Numbered from the stretch's first letter, positions 18,544-28,096 are shown. The stretch is DNA of 64,000 bases from Alteromonas australica (GCF_000730385.1 NZ_CP008849.1:186001-250000); one strand, 5' to 3'. Translations and numbers: made by a program. Notes: generated from the sequence alone by a model not told the origin.

Positions 18544-19197
18544 ATGAATACGTCACTCGTTACCTTACTTGAAGATAGTTTACTTTTACTAAAGCCTACG
18601 CTTACGTTAGGTATCAGTGAGTTTGATCTTATTGCGCTGTTAAAGCGCCCGCCTTATTCGTTGTTTGATGAAGATGCGTTACGTGACCCATTAATGTTGT
18701 TTCAAACTCACTTTTTGGTTTTCCACGCGCTTTACAAACTGCAAATAAAGTGGCGAGAAAGCGGTGAAGGACGACTCGATATCCATACTACTAAGATTCT
18801 CTTACGGGGTGATATCCAGCCACAGAATATCCCGCCACAAAATAAAGACGCCACACAAGCGCAAACCCACTTAGCGGGTTTAGATCCGTTGGCGAGTTAT
18901 TATTTGAATTTAGACAATTTAAAAGGCACTAGCGAAGCAGACGTCGCCGCTTTATTAGATGATTTTTGGCGTCAAATGGCGGGGCAAAAACTAGGGGTGC
19001 CGAATACCAAAGACAGAGATAAGGCGTGCGATGTACTTAAGCTAGATAAGCAGGATATACTCACGTTGAATAGCCTTAAAGCGCACTATCGCAAAGCCTT
19101 GTTAAAGGTTCACCCAGATCGGGGTGGCAATGTTGAAGAGGCACAGCAAGTCATTCAGGCTTACCGCGTATTACTGAGTTCGTTAAAACGGGTTTAG
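18544..19197 (+). CDS. DnaJ-domain co-chaperone-like protein
   Basis: Protein of 217 residues. A C-terminal J-domain (about 165-217) keeps the essential HPD motif (LLKVHPDRGGN), the part that stimulates Hsp70 ATPase. The N-terminal ~115 residues are a separate helical domain (LLEDSLLLLKPTLTLGISEFDLI...LMLFQTHFLVFHALYKL), like the 'DnaJ-related' proteins of Vibrio and Alteromonas. It lacks the Gly/Phe and zinc regions of true DnaJ. Its Hsp70 partner is unknown. A YegD-like Hsp70 lies 43 kb away, but nothing links them. Confidence 0.85.
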   Translation: MNTSLVTLLEDSLLLLKPTLTLGISEFDLIALLKRPPYSLFDEDALRDPLMLFQTHFLVFHALYKLQIKWRESGEGRLDIHTTKILLRGDIQPQNIPPQNKDATQAQTHLAGLDPLASYYLNLDNLKGTSEADVAALLDDFWRQMAGQKLGVPNTKDRDKACDVLKLDKQDILTLNSLKAHYRKALLKVHPDRGGNVEEAQQVIQAYRVLLSSLKRV

Positions 19198-19548
19198 TGG
19201 GCTTTTTCCCAGTTTCTGCAAAGCCACTGTGGGAGTGATCGCCATCACCTACAGCACGAAACGATCTTAACATCTTTGTGGTTAGTACAAATTCCCTGCA
19301 ACTGGACGATAAGATCAGCAAGTTTACCTTCCAGGGCTTTTATTCTTTAGTATAACTACGCACAATGTTCATCTTGCAGTGGCACAATTCACTATCGGCT
19401 GCCATGGGTGTATGTCGTACTTTGCTAACACCCGTTACAGTCAGACGCATCGGATGCAGCTAGGCTTGAATTACAAACTAACTTGAACACACACAGGTAA
19501 ACGTTTTCGTTTAGCTGTATAGATTGGTTATTGAGATTGAGAAACTAT
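19198..19548. promoter_or_regulatory. Control region before the RND efflux operon
   Basis: About 350 nt without a convincing gene. Just after the DnaJ-like gene, an imperfect hairpin pairs AGTGGGCTTT with AAAGCCACT. Close to the pump operon is a compact inverted repeat TAAACG-TTTT-CGTTTA (19498-19513), ending 35 nt before the chosen adaptor start. It is a candidate operator or leader hairpin. No regulator gene is adjacent. Confidence 0.4.
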
Positions 19549-20691
19549 ATGAGTCGCCTATTTTTTGTTATTACTTCCATGGCTACACTGCTAAGTGTGG
19601 TGGGTTGTTCTGAAGCGCCGCAACAGGCAGCGCAAGCACAACAAGCTAGGCCTGCGCCTTCGGTGTCTGTGCTTACCCTAGCTAACCAGCCCATTACGCA
19701 CGAGTTAGTATTGCCAGGCAGAATTACACCTTCTCGCCAATCGCAAATTCGCCCCCAAGTCGACGGTGTTATTACTGAACGCTTGTTTGAAGAAGGTGCG
19801 CAAGTTGAAAAAGGTCAACAGCTCTATCAAATTGATGATGTGCGATACCGTGCCCAGCTAAACAGTGCCATTGCCGATGTTAAAAGTGCACAAGCTAACC
19901 TGAAAACCTTGGAAGCCAAAGCACGCCGATATGATGATCTCATTCAGCAAAATGCCATTAGCCAACAAGAATTTGACGATGTCATAGCACAAAAAGAGCA
20001 AGCGCAAGCCGCCATCAGCGTAGCAGAAGCATCGGTTGACCTGGCGAAAGTTAATGTAGGGTATACTCAGGTGTATGCCCCCATTAGTGGCCAAATTAGC
20101 CGTTCATTTGTGACTGAAGGCACCTTGGTCACGGCGAATCAAACCCAGCAACTGGCCACCATTACTCAGCTAGACCCCGTGTATGTTGATATGCAAGAGT
20201 CTGGACAGGCGATATTAACGCTACGCAAACAAATCCAGAAACAAGGTGCGCTGCCGGTTGAAATTACCCTTAATGAAAGCACAAACGAAAAGTACACACA
20301 TGTTGGCTCAGTCAAATTCTCTGAAGTCACCGTGGATGAAGGTACGGGCTCGGTGGCATTACGCGCTGAACTGCCTAATCCAGAAGGCTTATTGATGCCA
20401 GGTTTGTTTGTGAAAGGGCACGTGATTACCAGCAAAGAAAGCGGCTTACTTGTGCCTCAACGGGCAACCATGCGTCAGTCAGATGGCTCGTTAACGGTAT
20501 ACGTGGTCAATAACGAGAATCAGGTGGAAGCACGACAGCTAACCGTGGGAACAACTTACCAAGATCAGTATGTGGTAGTAAGCGGTGTGCAAGAAGGTGA
20601 GCGGGTTATCGTTACCGGCTACCAAAAAGTCAAACCAGGTAGCACAGTCAACCCAACTGAGTGGCAATCTTCTTCACGTGGCTCACGTTAA
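19549..20691 (+). CDS. RND efflux periplasmic adaptor (AcrA/MexA-like)
   Basis: Membrane-fusion adaptor of a tripartite efflux pump, 380 residues from ATG 19549; an in-frame TTG at 19531 would add six residues. It has a lipoprotein signal with lipobox VVGC at residues 18-21, followed by a Gln/Ala-rich linker. A lipoyl half-motif (ITPSRQSQIRPQVDGVITERLFEEGAQVEKGQQLYQID) and a coiled-coil hairpin (~75-140) lead to the second lipoyl half (VYAPISGQISRSFVTEG) and the beta-barrel region. The lipid anchor holds it to the inner membrane. It is 21 nt before the pump gene. No TolC-like gene is nearby, so the outer channel must be encoded elsewhere. Confidence 0.93.
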   Translation: MSRLFFVITSMATLLSVVGCSEAPQQAAQAQQARPAPSVSVLTLANQPITHELVLPGRITPSRQSQIRPQVDGVITERLFEEGAQVEKGQQLYQIDDVRYRAQLNSAIADVKSAQANLKTLEAKARRYDDLIQQNAISQQEFDDVIAQKEQAQAAISVAEASVDLAKVNVGYTQVYAPISGQISRSFVTEGTLVTANQTQQLATITQLDPVYVDMQESGQAILTLRKQIQKQGALPVEITLNESTNEKYTHVGSVKFSEVTVDEGTGSVALRAELPNPEGLLMPGLFVKGHVITSKESGLLVPQRATMRQSDGSLTVYVVNNENQVEARQLTVGTTYQDQYVVVSGVQEGERVIVTGYQKVKPGSTVNPTEWQSSSRGSR

Positions 20692-20712
20692 GCAAGCAAG
20701 GAATTTATCGTT

Positions 20713-23700
20713 ATGGCTCGCTTTTTTATAGACAGACCCGTCTTTGCGTGGGTACTTGCAATTATTACTATGATGGCTGGTGTTTTAGCTATCACCTCAT
20801 TACCTATTGAACAGTATCCGAAGGTGGCGCCTCCTACGGTGACTATTAGTGCATCTTACCCGGGAGCATCTGCGGAAACCGTTGAAAACTCGGTCACTCA
20901 GGTTATCGAGCAAAGCTTAACGGGTATCGATAATTTGCGCTACTTCTCGGCCAGTAGCTCTAATAGCACCATGTCTATTAGCCTTACGTTTGCCCCTAGC
21001 GCCGACCCAGATATTGCGCAAGTGCAAACGCAAAATAAGGTGCAGGGCGCGCTACCACTGTTGCCTAGCGAAGTGCAGCAACAAGGCGTTACTGTGTCTA
21101 AGTCCAACAGTTCATTCGCGTTGGCGGTAGGGTTTTATTCAGAAGACGGCAGCATGTCTCAGTACGATCTGAGTGACCTTTTGGTGTCCCAATTTCAAGA
21201 CCCTATTTCTCGTGTTAACGGGGTGGGTGATGTGCGTGTCTTTGGTGCGCAGCGTTCCATGCGAATTTGGCTAGACCCCGACAAACTCTACAGCTATAAC
21301 TTAACACCGGTTGACGTTCAAGCCGCTGTACAGGTGCAAAATACCGACGTATCGGCAGGGCAGTTAGGTGGTTTACCTGCTATTGAAAATCAGCAAATTA
21401 ATGCCACTATTCAGGCACAAAGCCGCCTGCAAACCGTGCAGGACTTTGAAAACATCGTTTTACGGGTAAATACAGATGGTTCTCAAGTAAGAGTACGTGA
21501 TGTGGCCCGGGTAGAGTTAGGCGCGCAAAGCTACGACGTCATTGTGCGTTACGACCGTAATCCTGCGTCGGGTATGGCAATCAGTTTGGCATCTGGGGCT
21601 AACGCACTTGATACCATTAATGCCATCAAAGCCCGCGTAGAAGAGCTTCGCAGCAACCTTCCAGACAGTGTAAAAGTGGTGTATCCGGTAGACAGCTCAC
21701 CTTTCATTGAATTGTCGATTGAGTCTGTGGTGCACACCCTTATTGAGGCCGTGGTACTCGTCTTTTTCGTTATGCTTCTGTTCTTACAGAACTGGCGCGC
21801 AACCCTAATTCCTACGATTGCGGTACCCGTGGTATTACTGGGTACTTTTGCCGTGCTACTTGCGTTTGGCTTTACCATTAACGTGCTCACCATGTTTGCG
21901 ATGGTGTTAGCCATAGGCTTGTTGGTTGACGACGCCATAGTGGTGGTTGAAAACGTCGAGCGTATTATGGAAGAAGAAGGGCTTGAGCCAGCTGAAGCCA
22001 CCAAAAAATCCATGACGCAGATTACCGGTGCATTGGTAGGTATTGCCGCTGTGTTGTCCACGGTATTTATTCCCATGGCATTTTTTAGTGGTTCTGCCGG
22101 CGCAATATATCGTCAGTTCTCAGTTACCATTGTCTCAGCTATGGCTTTCTCTGTGCTTGTGGCCATTGTGTTATCGCCTTCATTATGTGCCACTTTATTG
22201 AAAAAGCACCCAGAAGGGCATGATAAAAATACCGGTTTCTTTGGGTGGTTTAACCGCACCTTCAACAAAGGCCGCGATGGCTATCAACGCACCACCACGC
22301 ATATGGCTAAGCGTTTTAAGCGCTACTTTATTGTGTATGGCGTGTTAGTTGGGGGCATGGCCTTTATCTTTAGTCAACTTCCAGGTGCGTTCCTGCCTGA
22401 TGAAGATCAGGGCCGTATGATGGTGTTAGTCAGCACACCACCAGGGGCAACTGCTGGGCGAACGTTAGAATCGATTAAACAAGTAGAAGATTACTTTTTA
22501 GATCACGAACAAGAAGCCGTTAACGGCATGTTCGCGGTAGTCGGCTTTAGTTTTGCTGGCCAGGCGCAAAATGCGGGTATGGCCTTTTTAAACTTAAACG
22601 ATTGGAGTGAGCGAGACGAAGATAGCTCCGCCTTTGCGGTGGTCAATCGCGCATTCGGTGCGTTAAGTCAAATTCAAGACGCATCTGCGTTTCCTATTGT
22701 CCCGCCGCCAATCATGGAGCTGGGTAACGCGACTGGTTTTGATATGCAACTGGTAGACCGCGGGGGCAATGGTCATGAGGCCTTAATGAATGCACGAAAC
22801 CAACTATTAGGGATGGCGGCGCAAAATCCGAAGTTGGCAGGCGTTCGCCCCAACGGCCTAAGCGATGTTCCACAATTCAAAATCAACATTGATAGTGAAA
22901 AAGCATCGGCACTCGGGCTGAGCTTGAGCGATATTAACAATACCTTGCAGATAGCTTGGGGCTCAAGTTATGTGAATGACTTTATTGATAAAGGGCGTAT
23001 AAAGCGCGTTTATATGCAAGGTGATTTACCAAGCCGCATGGCCCCTGAAGATTTAGAAAAGTGGTTTGTTAGAAACAGCGATGGTGAAATGGTGGCATTC
23101 AGCACCTTTGCTACCACAGAGTGGGTGTATGGCTCGCCCAAACTAGAGCGTTTTAACGGTATTTCATCGGTGAACATACAAGGTAGCCCCGCAGAAGGTG
23201 TGTCGTCTGGTGAGGCAATGGCAGAAATGCAGAAGCTTGTAGATCAACTGCCTTCAGGCTTTGCTATTGAATGGTCAGGTTTATCTTATGAAGAGCAAGC
23301 CGCGGGCTCTCAGGCTTCGTTACTGTATGCCATATCTATATTGGTGGTATTTTTGTGCTTAGCCGCATTGTACGAAAGCTGGTCAGTCCCCTTCGCGGTA
23401 ATGCTGGTGGTACCCTTGGGTATATTGGGCTCAGTCACAGCCGCCCTTATTTTCAACTTGCCTAACGATGTCTATCTTCAGGTTGCATTTTTAACCACCG
23501 TGGGACTGGCGGCAAAAAATGCTATTTTGATTGTTGAATTTGCCAAAGAACAGGTTGAGAATGGGGAAGACTTGATGGTGGCCGTGTCTAATGCGGCATC
23601 ACAACGTTTCCGCCCCATACTTATGACATCCATGGCCTTTATTCTCGGTGTTACCCCGTTAGCGCTTGCCAGTGGTGCGGGCGCAGCCAGTCAGAATGCT

Positions 23701-23817
23701 ATTGGTATTGCGGTTATGGGCGGTATGTTTGCAGCTACATTCTTAGCCATTTTCTTCGTGCCTATGTTCTACGTCATGGTAGAAAGGCTCTTTCATAAAC
23801 AGACATCATCTAAATAA
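20713..23817 (+). CDS. RND multidrug efflux transporter (AcrB/MexB-like, HAE1)
   Basis: Inner-membrane proton-driven pump, 1034 residues, the normal HAE1 length. It begins MARFFIDRPVFAWVLAI, a family hallmark. It has two large periplasmic loops and twelve helices. The proton-relay pair Asp-Asp in transmembrane helix 4 is present (AIGLLVDDAIVVVENV, near residues 405-410), as is the second-half GLAAKNAILIVEFAKE motif. It forms an operon with the adaptor upstream and a small hydrolase 15 nt downstream. Substrates cannot be told from sequence; drug or bile-salt type hydrophobic compounds are usual. Confidence 0.95.
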   Translation: MARFFIDRPVFAWVLAIITMMAGVLAITSLPIEQYPKVAPPTVTISASYPGASAETVENSVTQVIEQSLTGIDNLRYFSASSSNSTMSISLTFAPSADPDIAQVQTQNKVQGALPLLPSEVQQQGVTVSKSNSSFALAVGFYSEDGSMSQYDLSDLLVSQFQDPISRVNGVGDVRVFGAQRSMRIWLDPDKLYSYNLTPVDVQAAVQVQNTDVSAGQLGGLPAIENQQINATIQAQSRLQTVQDFENIVLRVNTDGSQVRVRDVARVELGAQSYDVIVRYDRNPASGMAISLASGANALDTINAIKARVEELRSNLPDSVKVVYPVDSSPFIELSIESVVHTLIEAVVLVFFVMLLFLQNWRATLIPTIAVPVVLLGTFAVLLAFGFTINVLTMFAMVLAIGLLVDDAIVVVENVERIMEEEGLEPAEATKKSMTQITGALVGIAAVLSTVFIPMAFFSGSAGAIYRQFSVTIVSAMAFSVLVAIVLSPSLCATLLKKHPEGHDKNTGFFGWFNRTFNKGRDGYQRTTTHMAKRFKRYFIVYGVLVGGMAFIFSQLPGAFLPDEDQGRMMVLVSTPPGATAGRTLESIKQVEDYFLDHEQEAVNGMFAVVGFSFAGQAQNAGMAFLNLNDWSERDEDSSAFAVVNRAFGALSQIQDASAFPIVPPPIMELGNATGFDMQLVDRGGNGHEALMNARNQLLGMAAQNPKLAGVRPNGLSDVPQFKINIDSEKASALGLSLSDINNTLQIAWGSSYVNDFIDKGRIKRVYMQGDLPSRMAPEDLEKWFVRNSDGEMVAFSTFATTEWVYGSPKLERFNGISSVNIQGSPAEGVSSGEAMAEMQKLVDQLPSGFAIEWSGLSYEEQAAGSQASLLYAISILVVFLCLAALYESWSVPFAVMLVVPLGILGSVTAALIFNLPNDVYLQVAFLTTVGLAAKNAILIVEFAKEQVENGEDLMVAVSNAASQRFRPILMTSMAFILGVTPLALASGAGAASQNAIGIAVMGGMFAATFLAIFFVPMFYVMVERLFHKQTSSK

Positions 23818-23832
23818 GCAGGAGCATTGCAA

Positions 23833-24339
23833 ATGACAACGGTCATTTTTTCTCACGGAAAGGAGAGTGGACCTTGGGGCAGTAAAATTACGACTATGTC
23901 GAAGGTGGCAGAGCAACTGGGCTTTCGGGTTGAGAGTATCGACTATCAAGATTTAGACTCGCCGGAAGCCAGGGTTGACCGTTTGGTAGAGAATATATCC
24001 CAGCAATCAGACACTGTTATTTTAGTCGGCTCCAGTATGGGGGGCTATGTGTCATTGGTGGCGGCAGAACGTACCAATGTGGTGGGGGTATTCTTGCTTG
24101 CCCCCGCGCTATCAATGCCTGGCTACGAAGTACAAAACTACAAATATGCTGGGGAAGTGAGTATGGTGCATGGATGGCACGATGACATTGTGCCTGCCGA
24201 GAACAGCATTAACTACGCCCGTACCTGTAGTGCAAATTTGCTGCTCGTGCATGATGTGCATCGTTTATCAAACAGCATGCCGCAAATATCACCATTTTTC
24301 CGCAACTGGTTGAAGCCTTTCGATATTCACCGGCTTTAG
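23833..24339 (+). CDS. Small alpha/beta-hydrolase-like protein
   Basis: Protein of 168 residues with an alpha/beta-hydrolase layout. It has an oxyanion-side motif FSHGKESGPWG near the N-terminus, a nucleophile elbow GSSMGGY around residue 70, a conserved acid in GWHDDIVP, and a late histidine in HDVHRLS. It resembles small serine esterases of the YqiA/RBBP9 scale. The start at ATG 23833 has AGGAG at 23820-23824; an in-frame TTG at 23827 is too close to it. It follows the efflux pump by 15 nt and may be co-transcribed. The substrate is unknown. Confidence 0.7.
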   Translation: MTTVIFSHGKESGPWGSKITTMSKVAEQLGFRVESIDYQDLDSPEARVDRLVENISQQSDTVILVGSSMGGYVSLVAAERTNVVGVFLLAPALSMPGYEVQNYKYAGEVSMVHGWHDDIVPAENSINYARTCSANLLLVHDVHRLSNSMPQISPFFRNWLKPFDIHRL

Positions 24340-24366
24340 CGCTTTACCTTGCAGGATGAAAAGCAC

Positions 24367-24390
24367 GGCGAGCCTATACAATAGGCCGCC
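24367..24390. terminator. Hairpin after the efflux operon
   Basis: GCCTAT (24372-24377) pairs with ATAGGC (24381-24386) around a 3-nt loop. The stem is extended by GGC/GCC after a small internal mismatch. No T-run follows, so its role as terminator is uncertain. Confidence 0.4.
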
Positions 24391-24502
24391 TGTGTTCACC
24401 TACGACTAATCGCTTACTTTGCCTCTGTGCATTCACATCATCACACTTGCTAAAATATGGCATTATGTGAGGAATGCAGGATAACTTGTATAGGTTGAAG
24501 TG

Positions 24503-26344
24503 ATGGCAATAGCGTTACCCCCCGAGCCTAATTGGCATAAATTAATCAAATCTGGTTCGCGAGTGTTTGTTGGTGGTACCGCCTCTGTACCTTATGCGCT
24601 GGTTCAACATCTTATTGAAAATAGCGAAGGCTTTAGTGATATTGAATTGGTTCACATGCTGGCGCTTGGCGATACCCGTTGGGCAAAAGAGAAATATAAA
24701 CGTTTATTCAAAGCCAATACTTTTTTTATTGGCGGTGAGGCCATTCGTCGTGCTGTTGATGAAGGGCGGGCAGATTATACACCCGTGTTTTTATCTGAAA
24801 TATCGAGCTTGTTTAGTGATGGTACGTTGGCGTTAGATGCTGCCTTGGTGAATGTCAGTCCGCCGGATGAATTTGGTTATTGTTCTTTGGGCGCTGCCGT
24901 GGATATTTCCATGTCTGCGGTAAGAAACTGTCAGCAAGTGGTGGCACAAATCAACCCACAGGTTCCTCGCACCGCAGGGCATTCCTATATCCATATCAGT
25001 GAAATTACCGCCTGTATTGAAGCCAGCGAACCTTTGGTGGAAGTCAGTCCGCCCCCTATAGATTCCGTTGCTGAACGTATTGGTCAATATGTGTCTATGT
25101 TGGTGGACGATGGCGCAACGCTGCAATTCGGTATTGGTAAAATTCCCAGTGCAACGCTGAAATATTTGTGCCATCACAAAGATCTGGGTATTCACAGTGA
25201 AATGCTCACAGACAGTGTTATCGAGCTTTTGTCTTCAGGCGCGGTGACCAATAAAAAGAAAACCTTTCACCCCGGTAAGGTGGTAACTAGCTTTGCTATC
25301 GGCTCCAGAAAGCTTTACGACCTGATTGATAACAACCCGCATATTGAATTTTATCCAAGCAGTTATGTGAACAAGCCCACCAATATTGCGAAAAACGACA
25401 ATATGATTGCCATTAACAGTGCGTTGGAAGTCGATCTTACGGGTCAGGTGGTGGCAGATTCATTGGGCTATGATTTTTATAGTGGCATTGGTGGGCAAGT
25501 GGATTTTGTGACTGGTGCTTCTATTAGCAAAGGAGGCAAACCCATTATCGCTCTGCCTTCTACCGCGAAAGATGAAACCATTTCCCGTATTACTCCAAGA
25601 ATTTCCGAAGGTGCAGGCGTCGTCACCTCAAGAGGCAATGTACAATACGTTGTGACGGAATACGGCATTGCGTCGCTTAAAGGAAAAAGTATTCGCGAGC
25701 GCGCACTTGAACTGATTAGGGTGGCCCACCCTAAGTTTCGTGCTCAGCTTTTAGAAGAAGTCAGAAAGCACTATTGGGTGCCGCATTATCAAGAAAAGTA
25801 CCCCACCGACATTCCTGAGTTAGGGGCTATTCAATTGAAACGCTTGAATATTCAGGGGGAAACCTTTTACATGCGGCCCTTAAACCCTGCGGATGAAAGG
25901 CGTTTACAAGAGTTCTTCTATTCCCATACAAAAGAAACCCTAAGGCTACGCTACAACTACGACCCCAAACAAATGTCACGGGAGAAGTCGTGCAACTTAG
26001 TTAGTGTGGATCAGTCAGCAGATGTGGCCCTTTGTATTGTTAAGCAAGATGGCTCACGCATTACTATTCAAGCCGTCGGTCGTTTTTATTTAGAGCCAGT
26101 CAGTAATACCTGTGAAGTAGCCTTTGTGACCAGAGAAACCCAGCAGGGGAAAGGCATGGCTAGTCGTTTACTTAACCAACTAATCGACATTGCTAAAGCG
26201 CGGGGTATAGAAAAAATGATGGCATATGTCAGGGGAGAAAATAAGCCCATGATCACCATTTTTGAGCAAGCCAATTTCATTCGAAAGTTCACCGGTGACC
26301 CAAGTGACATTGAATTGGTTTTAGATGTGGCAAATGCAAAATGA
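24503..26344 (+). CDS. Acetyl-CoA hydrolase/transferase fused to a GNAT acetyltransferase
   Basis: Two-domain enzyme of 613 residues. Residues ~10-430 form a family I acyl-CoA hydrolase/transferase (4-hydroxybutyrate CoA-transferase-like), with phrases such as VNVSPPDEFGYCSLG, QFGIGKIPSA, LGIHSEMLTDS and FYSGIGGQVDFVTGA. Residues ~455-613 form a GNAT N-acetyltransferase domain with the acetyl-CoA pyrophosphate loop near 546-552 (QQGKGMAS). ATG 24503 is preferred to the GTG just before it. The last four bases overlap the start of a histone-deacetylase-like gene. An activity that moves acetyl or acyl-CoA groups, linked to one that places acetyl groups, is the natural reading. The targets are unknown. 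Confidence 0.85.
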   Translation: MAIALPPEPNWHKLIKSGSRVFVGGTASVPYALVQHLIENSEGFSDIELVHMLALGDTRWAKEKYKRLFKANTFFIGGEAIRRAVDEGRADYTPVFLSEISSLFSDGTLALDAALVNVSPPDEFGYCSLGAAVDISMSAVRNCQQVVAQINPQVPRTAGHSYIHISEITACIEASEPLVEVSPPPIDSVAERIGQYVSMLVDDGATLQFGIGKIPSATLKYLCHHKDLGIHSEMLTDSVIELLSSGAVTNKKKTFHPGKVVTSFAIGSRKLYDLIDNNPHIEFYPSSYVNKPTNIAKNDNMIAINSALEVDLTGQVVADSLGYDFYSGIGGQVDFVTGASISKGGKPIIALPSTAKDETISRITPRISEGAGVVTSRGNVQYVVTEYGIASLKGKSIRERALELIRVAHPKFRAQLLEEVRKHYWVPHYQEKYPTDIPELGAIQLKRLNIQGETFYMRPLNPADERRLQEFFYSHTKETLRLRYNYDPKQMSREKSCNLVSVDQSADVALCIVKQDGSRITIQAVGRFYLEPVSNTCEVAFVTRETQQGKGMASRLLNQLIDIAKARGIEKMMAYVRGENKPMITIFEQANFIRKFTGDPSDIELVLDVANAK

Positions 26345-27306
26345 CCATACGCATCTTTAGAGGAAAAGCCAGTATCAAGCATGATGTCGACAGGACCCAT
26401 CCGGAGTCGCCGGACCGCTTGTTCGCCATTGACGATCAACTGCTGGCGTCAGGGTTAGAAATGGTATGCGAACACGCTGACGCGACGCCAATTGCTAAAG
26501 CTTATTTAACCTTGGCGCATAGCCCGACCTATATTGATGAGGTATTTACACAAGCCGCTAAAATTGACGAGGCAGCCCCCTCAAATGAGCAAGATGTGGT
26601 GTGGCTTGCTGAAGATACTGGGCTGGTAAAAGGAAGTTTAACCGCAGCATTAGAATCCGCAGGAGCGGCGTGTCTTGCTGTTGATTGGGTAATGCAAGGA
26701 CATGACCGACAAGGCTTTTGTGCAACGCGACCTCCGGGGCACCATGCTACCTACGACAGCGCGATGGGGTTTTGTATCTTCAACAATATTGCCATTGCCG
26801 CGCGGTACGCCTTACAAACTTACGCATTAAAGCGTGTCGCTATTGTGGACTTCGATGTGCACCACGGCAATGGTACCGAGCATATTGTGGCGGGCGACCA
26901 GCGTATCATGATGTGCTCAAGCTTCCAGCATCCCTTTTACCCTCATAGTGGGTCGCCAGTACTGGCCAGCAATATATTGTCAGTACCCATTGATGCGGGT
27001 GCTACAGGCGAAGTGTTTCGCAATAAAGTCGCGCATTGGTTTGCTGCACTCACTCACTTTAAGCCCGAGTTAATCTTACTTTCCGCTGGTTTTGATGCCC
27101 ATGCTGAAGATCCTATGGCTCATTTACGCTTAACCGAAGACGACTATTACTGGTTAAGCGTAGAACTTAAAAAAGTGGCCGACACCTGCTGTGAAGGCCG
27201 TATTGTGAGCGCATTAGAAGGTGGCTACGACATGAGTGCATTAGGTCGTAGTGTGGTGGCACATTTAAAAGGGCTAGCGTATCAAGTTGCTAAGCCAGCC
27301 CTTTAG
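26341..27306 (+). CDS. Histone-deacetylase-like (class II) amidohydrolase
   Basis: Zinc-dependent deacetylase of the HDAC/AcuC/acetylpolyamine amidohydrolase superfamily, 321 residues. The catalytic His-His pair is H134-H135 (RPPGHHATYDSAMGFC). The zinc ligands are D172 and H174 (DFDVHHGNGTEH) and D252 (SAGFDAHAEDP). The transition-state tyrosine is Y296 (LEGGYD). All key residues are intact, so the enzyme should be active. It is translationally coupled (ATGA overlap) to the CoA-transferase/GNAT fusion. In bacteria such enzymes remove acetyl groups from lysines, from acetyl-CoA synthetase (AcuC) or from polyamines; the substrate here is not known. Confidence 0.92.
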   Translation: MTIRIFRGKASIKHDVDRTHPESPDRLFAIDDQLLASGLEMVCEHADATPIAKAYLTLAHSPTYIDEVFTQAAKIDEAAPSNEQDVVWLAEDTGLVKGSLTAALESAGAACLAVDWVMQGHDRQGFCATRPPGHHATYDSAMGFCIFNNIAIAARYALQTYALKRVAIVDFDVHHGNGTEHIVAGDQRIMMCSSFQHPFYPHSGSPVLASNILSVPIDAGATGEVFRNKVAHWFAALTHFKPELILLSAGFDAHAEDPMAHLRLTEDDYYWLSVELKKVADTCCEGRIVSALEGGYDMSALGRSVVAHLKGLAYQVAKPAL

Positions 27307-27349
27307 CGCGCCTAGTTAACCGAAGGGGTAAACGCGCAAAAACAGGGGG

Positions 27350-28096
27350 TTATGAAAACAGCATCCATAAGCCAGCACCTAGCATGCCGAGGTTTTCCGT
27401 CAACGAAATAAACCCGAGAGGCACATCGCTATTGCCTCCTACACAGGCGCATTTTAGTTCCCGTTTATCTATGTATACGGCTTTAATAACCGACACGGCA
27501 CCAATCGCGCCGATAAAAATAGAGAAAGGGGCAAAGAGCATGGCGGGGATACCTGCAATCATGGCTAAACCTGCATAGGCTTCCACAAAGGGGTAAACAT
27601 ACGCATACCTTGGCTTTTTCATGCCTAATAGGTCATAAGTAATGAACTGCCGTGAAAACGCCACCACATCTTGAATTTTTTGCAGTGACAGCAGCACCAT
27701 AGCTACGCCGATAAAGGTCATTATTGTACCTTCAAGGGTAAATATCTCACCGTCCTTAAATACGGTGGCGCGTAGCAGAAAAGCTAAGGTGGCCAGCGCC
27801 GCCAGTGCAAAAGTGGCAATCACGGGCGTGTAGCGAGAGCCAAAGTCTTCCTCGGGGGTTTTGTTAAAATGACGCCTTAGCTCATCATACCCTCCGACTC
27901 TTTGCCCATCGATAAAGGTTTGTGGCGTGGTGTCTACGCCATGCTTCTGCTTGAAAGCATCGGTTTCCTCTCGGGTACTTAGGTGCCTGTCATCGACTTT
28001 GAATCCTTCACGCTTGAGCAAGTCTTTCGACTTGAGTCCAAACGGACAAATGTGACCCGGTGTTACCATTCGATATAAGGTGGCTTCTTTATGCAT
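27350..28096 (-). CDS. Glutaredoxin-MauE/DoxX membrane fusion protein
   Basis: A 248-residue fusion. The N-terminal glutaredoxin-like domain (~1-80) has a CPFG active site (GHICPFGLKS, monothiol-like with a single Cys), the cis-Pro segment TTPQTFIDG and VGGYDEL. The C-terminal membrane part (~90-248) has about four helices of the MauE/DoxX redox type and a KCACVGG loop near residue 220. The start at 28096 is chosen over 28114 because GGAGGAG lies just before it. Such proteins move reducing equivalents across the membrane in related families; the partner is unknown. It lies downstream of a thioredoxin-like gene on the same strand, separated by 137 nt. Confidence 0.8.
   Translation of the reverse strand: MHKEATLYRMVTPGHICPFGLKSKDLLKREGFKVDDRHLSTREETDAFKQKHGVDTTPQTFIDGQRVGGYDELRRHFNKTPEEDFGSRYTPVIATFALAALATLAFLLRATVFKDGEIFTLEGTIMTFIGVAMVLLSLQKIQDVVAFSRQFITYDLLGMKKPRYAYVYPFVEAYAGLAMIAGIPAMLFAPFSIFIGAIGAVSVIKAVYIDKRELKCACVGGNSDVPLGFISLTENLGMLGAGLWMLFS

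Noticed and set aside
21549..22076. Long antisense open frame (175 codons) inside the RND pump gene
   Set aside because: Low-complexity Ser/Thr/Asn-rich translation opposite a fully conserved pump sequence; a mirror effect of codon composition.
27307..27349. GCGCG/CGCGC pairing between the convergent deacetylase and glutaredoxin genes as a terminator
   Set aside because: Stem of only five pairs with a long loop and no T-run in the correct orientation.
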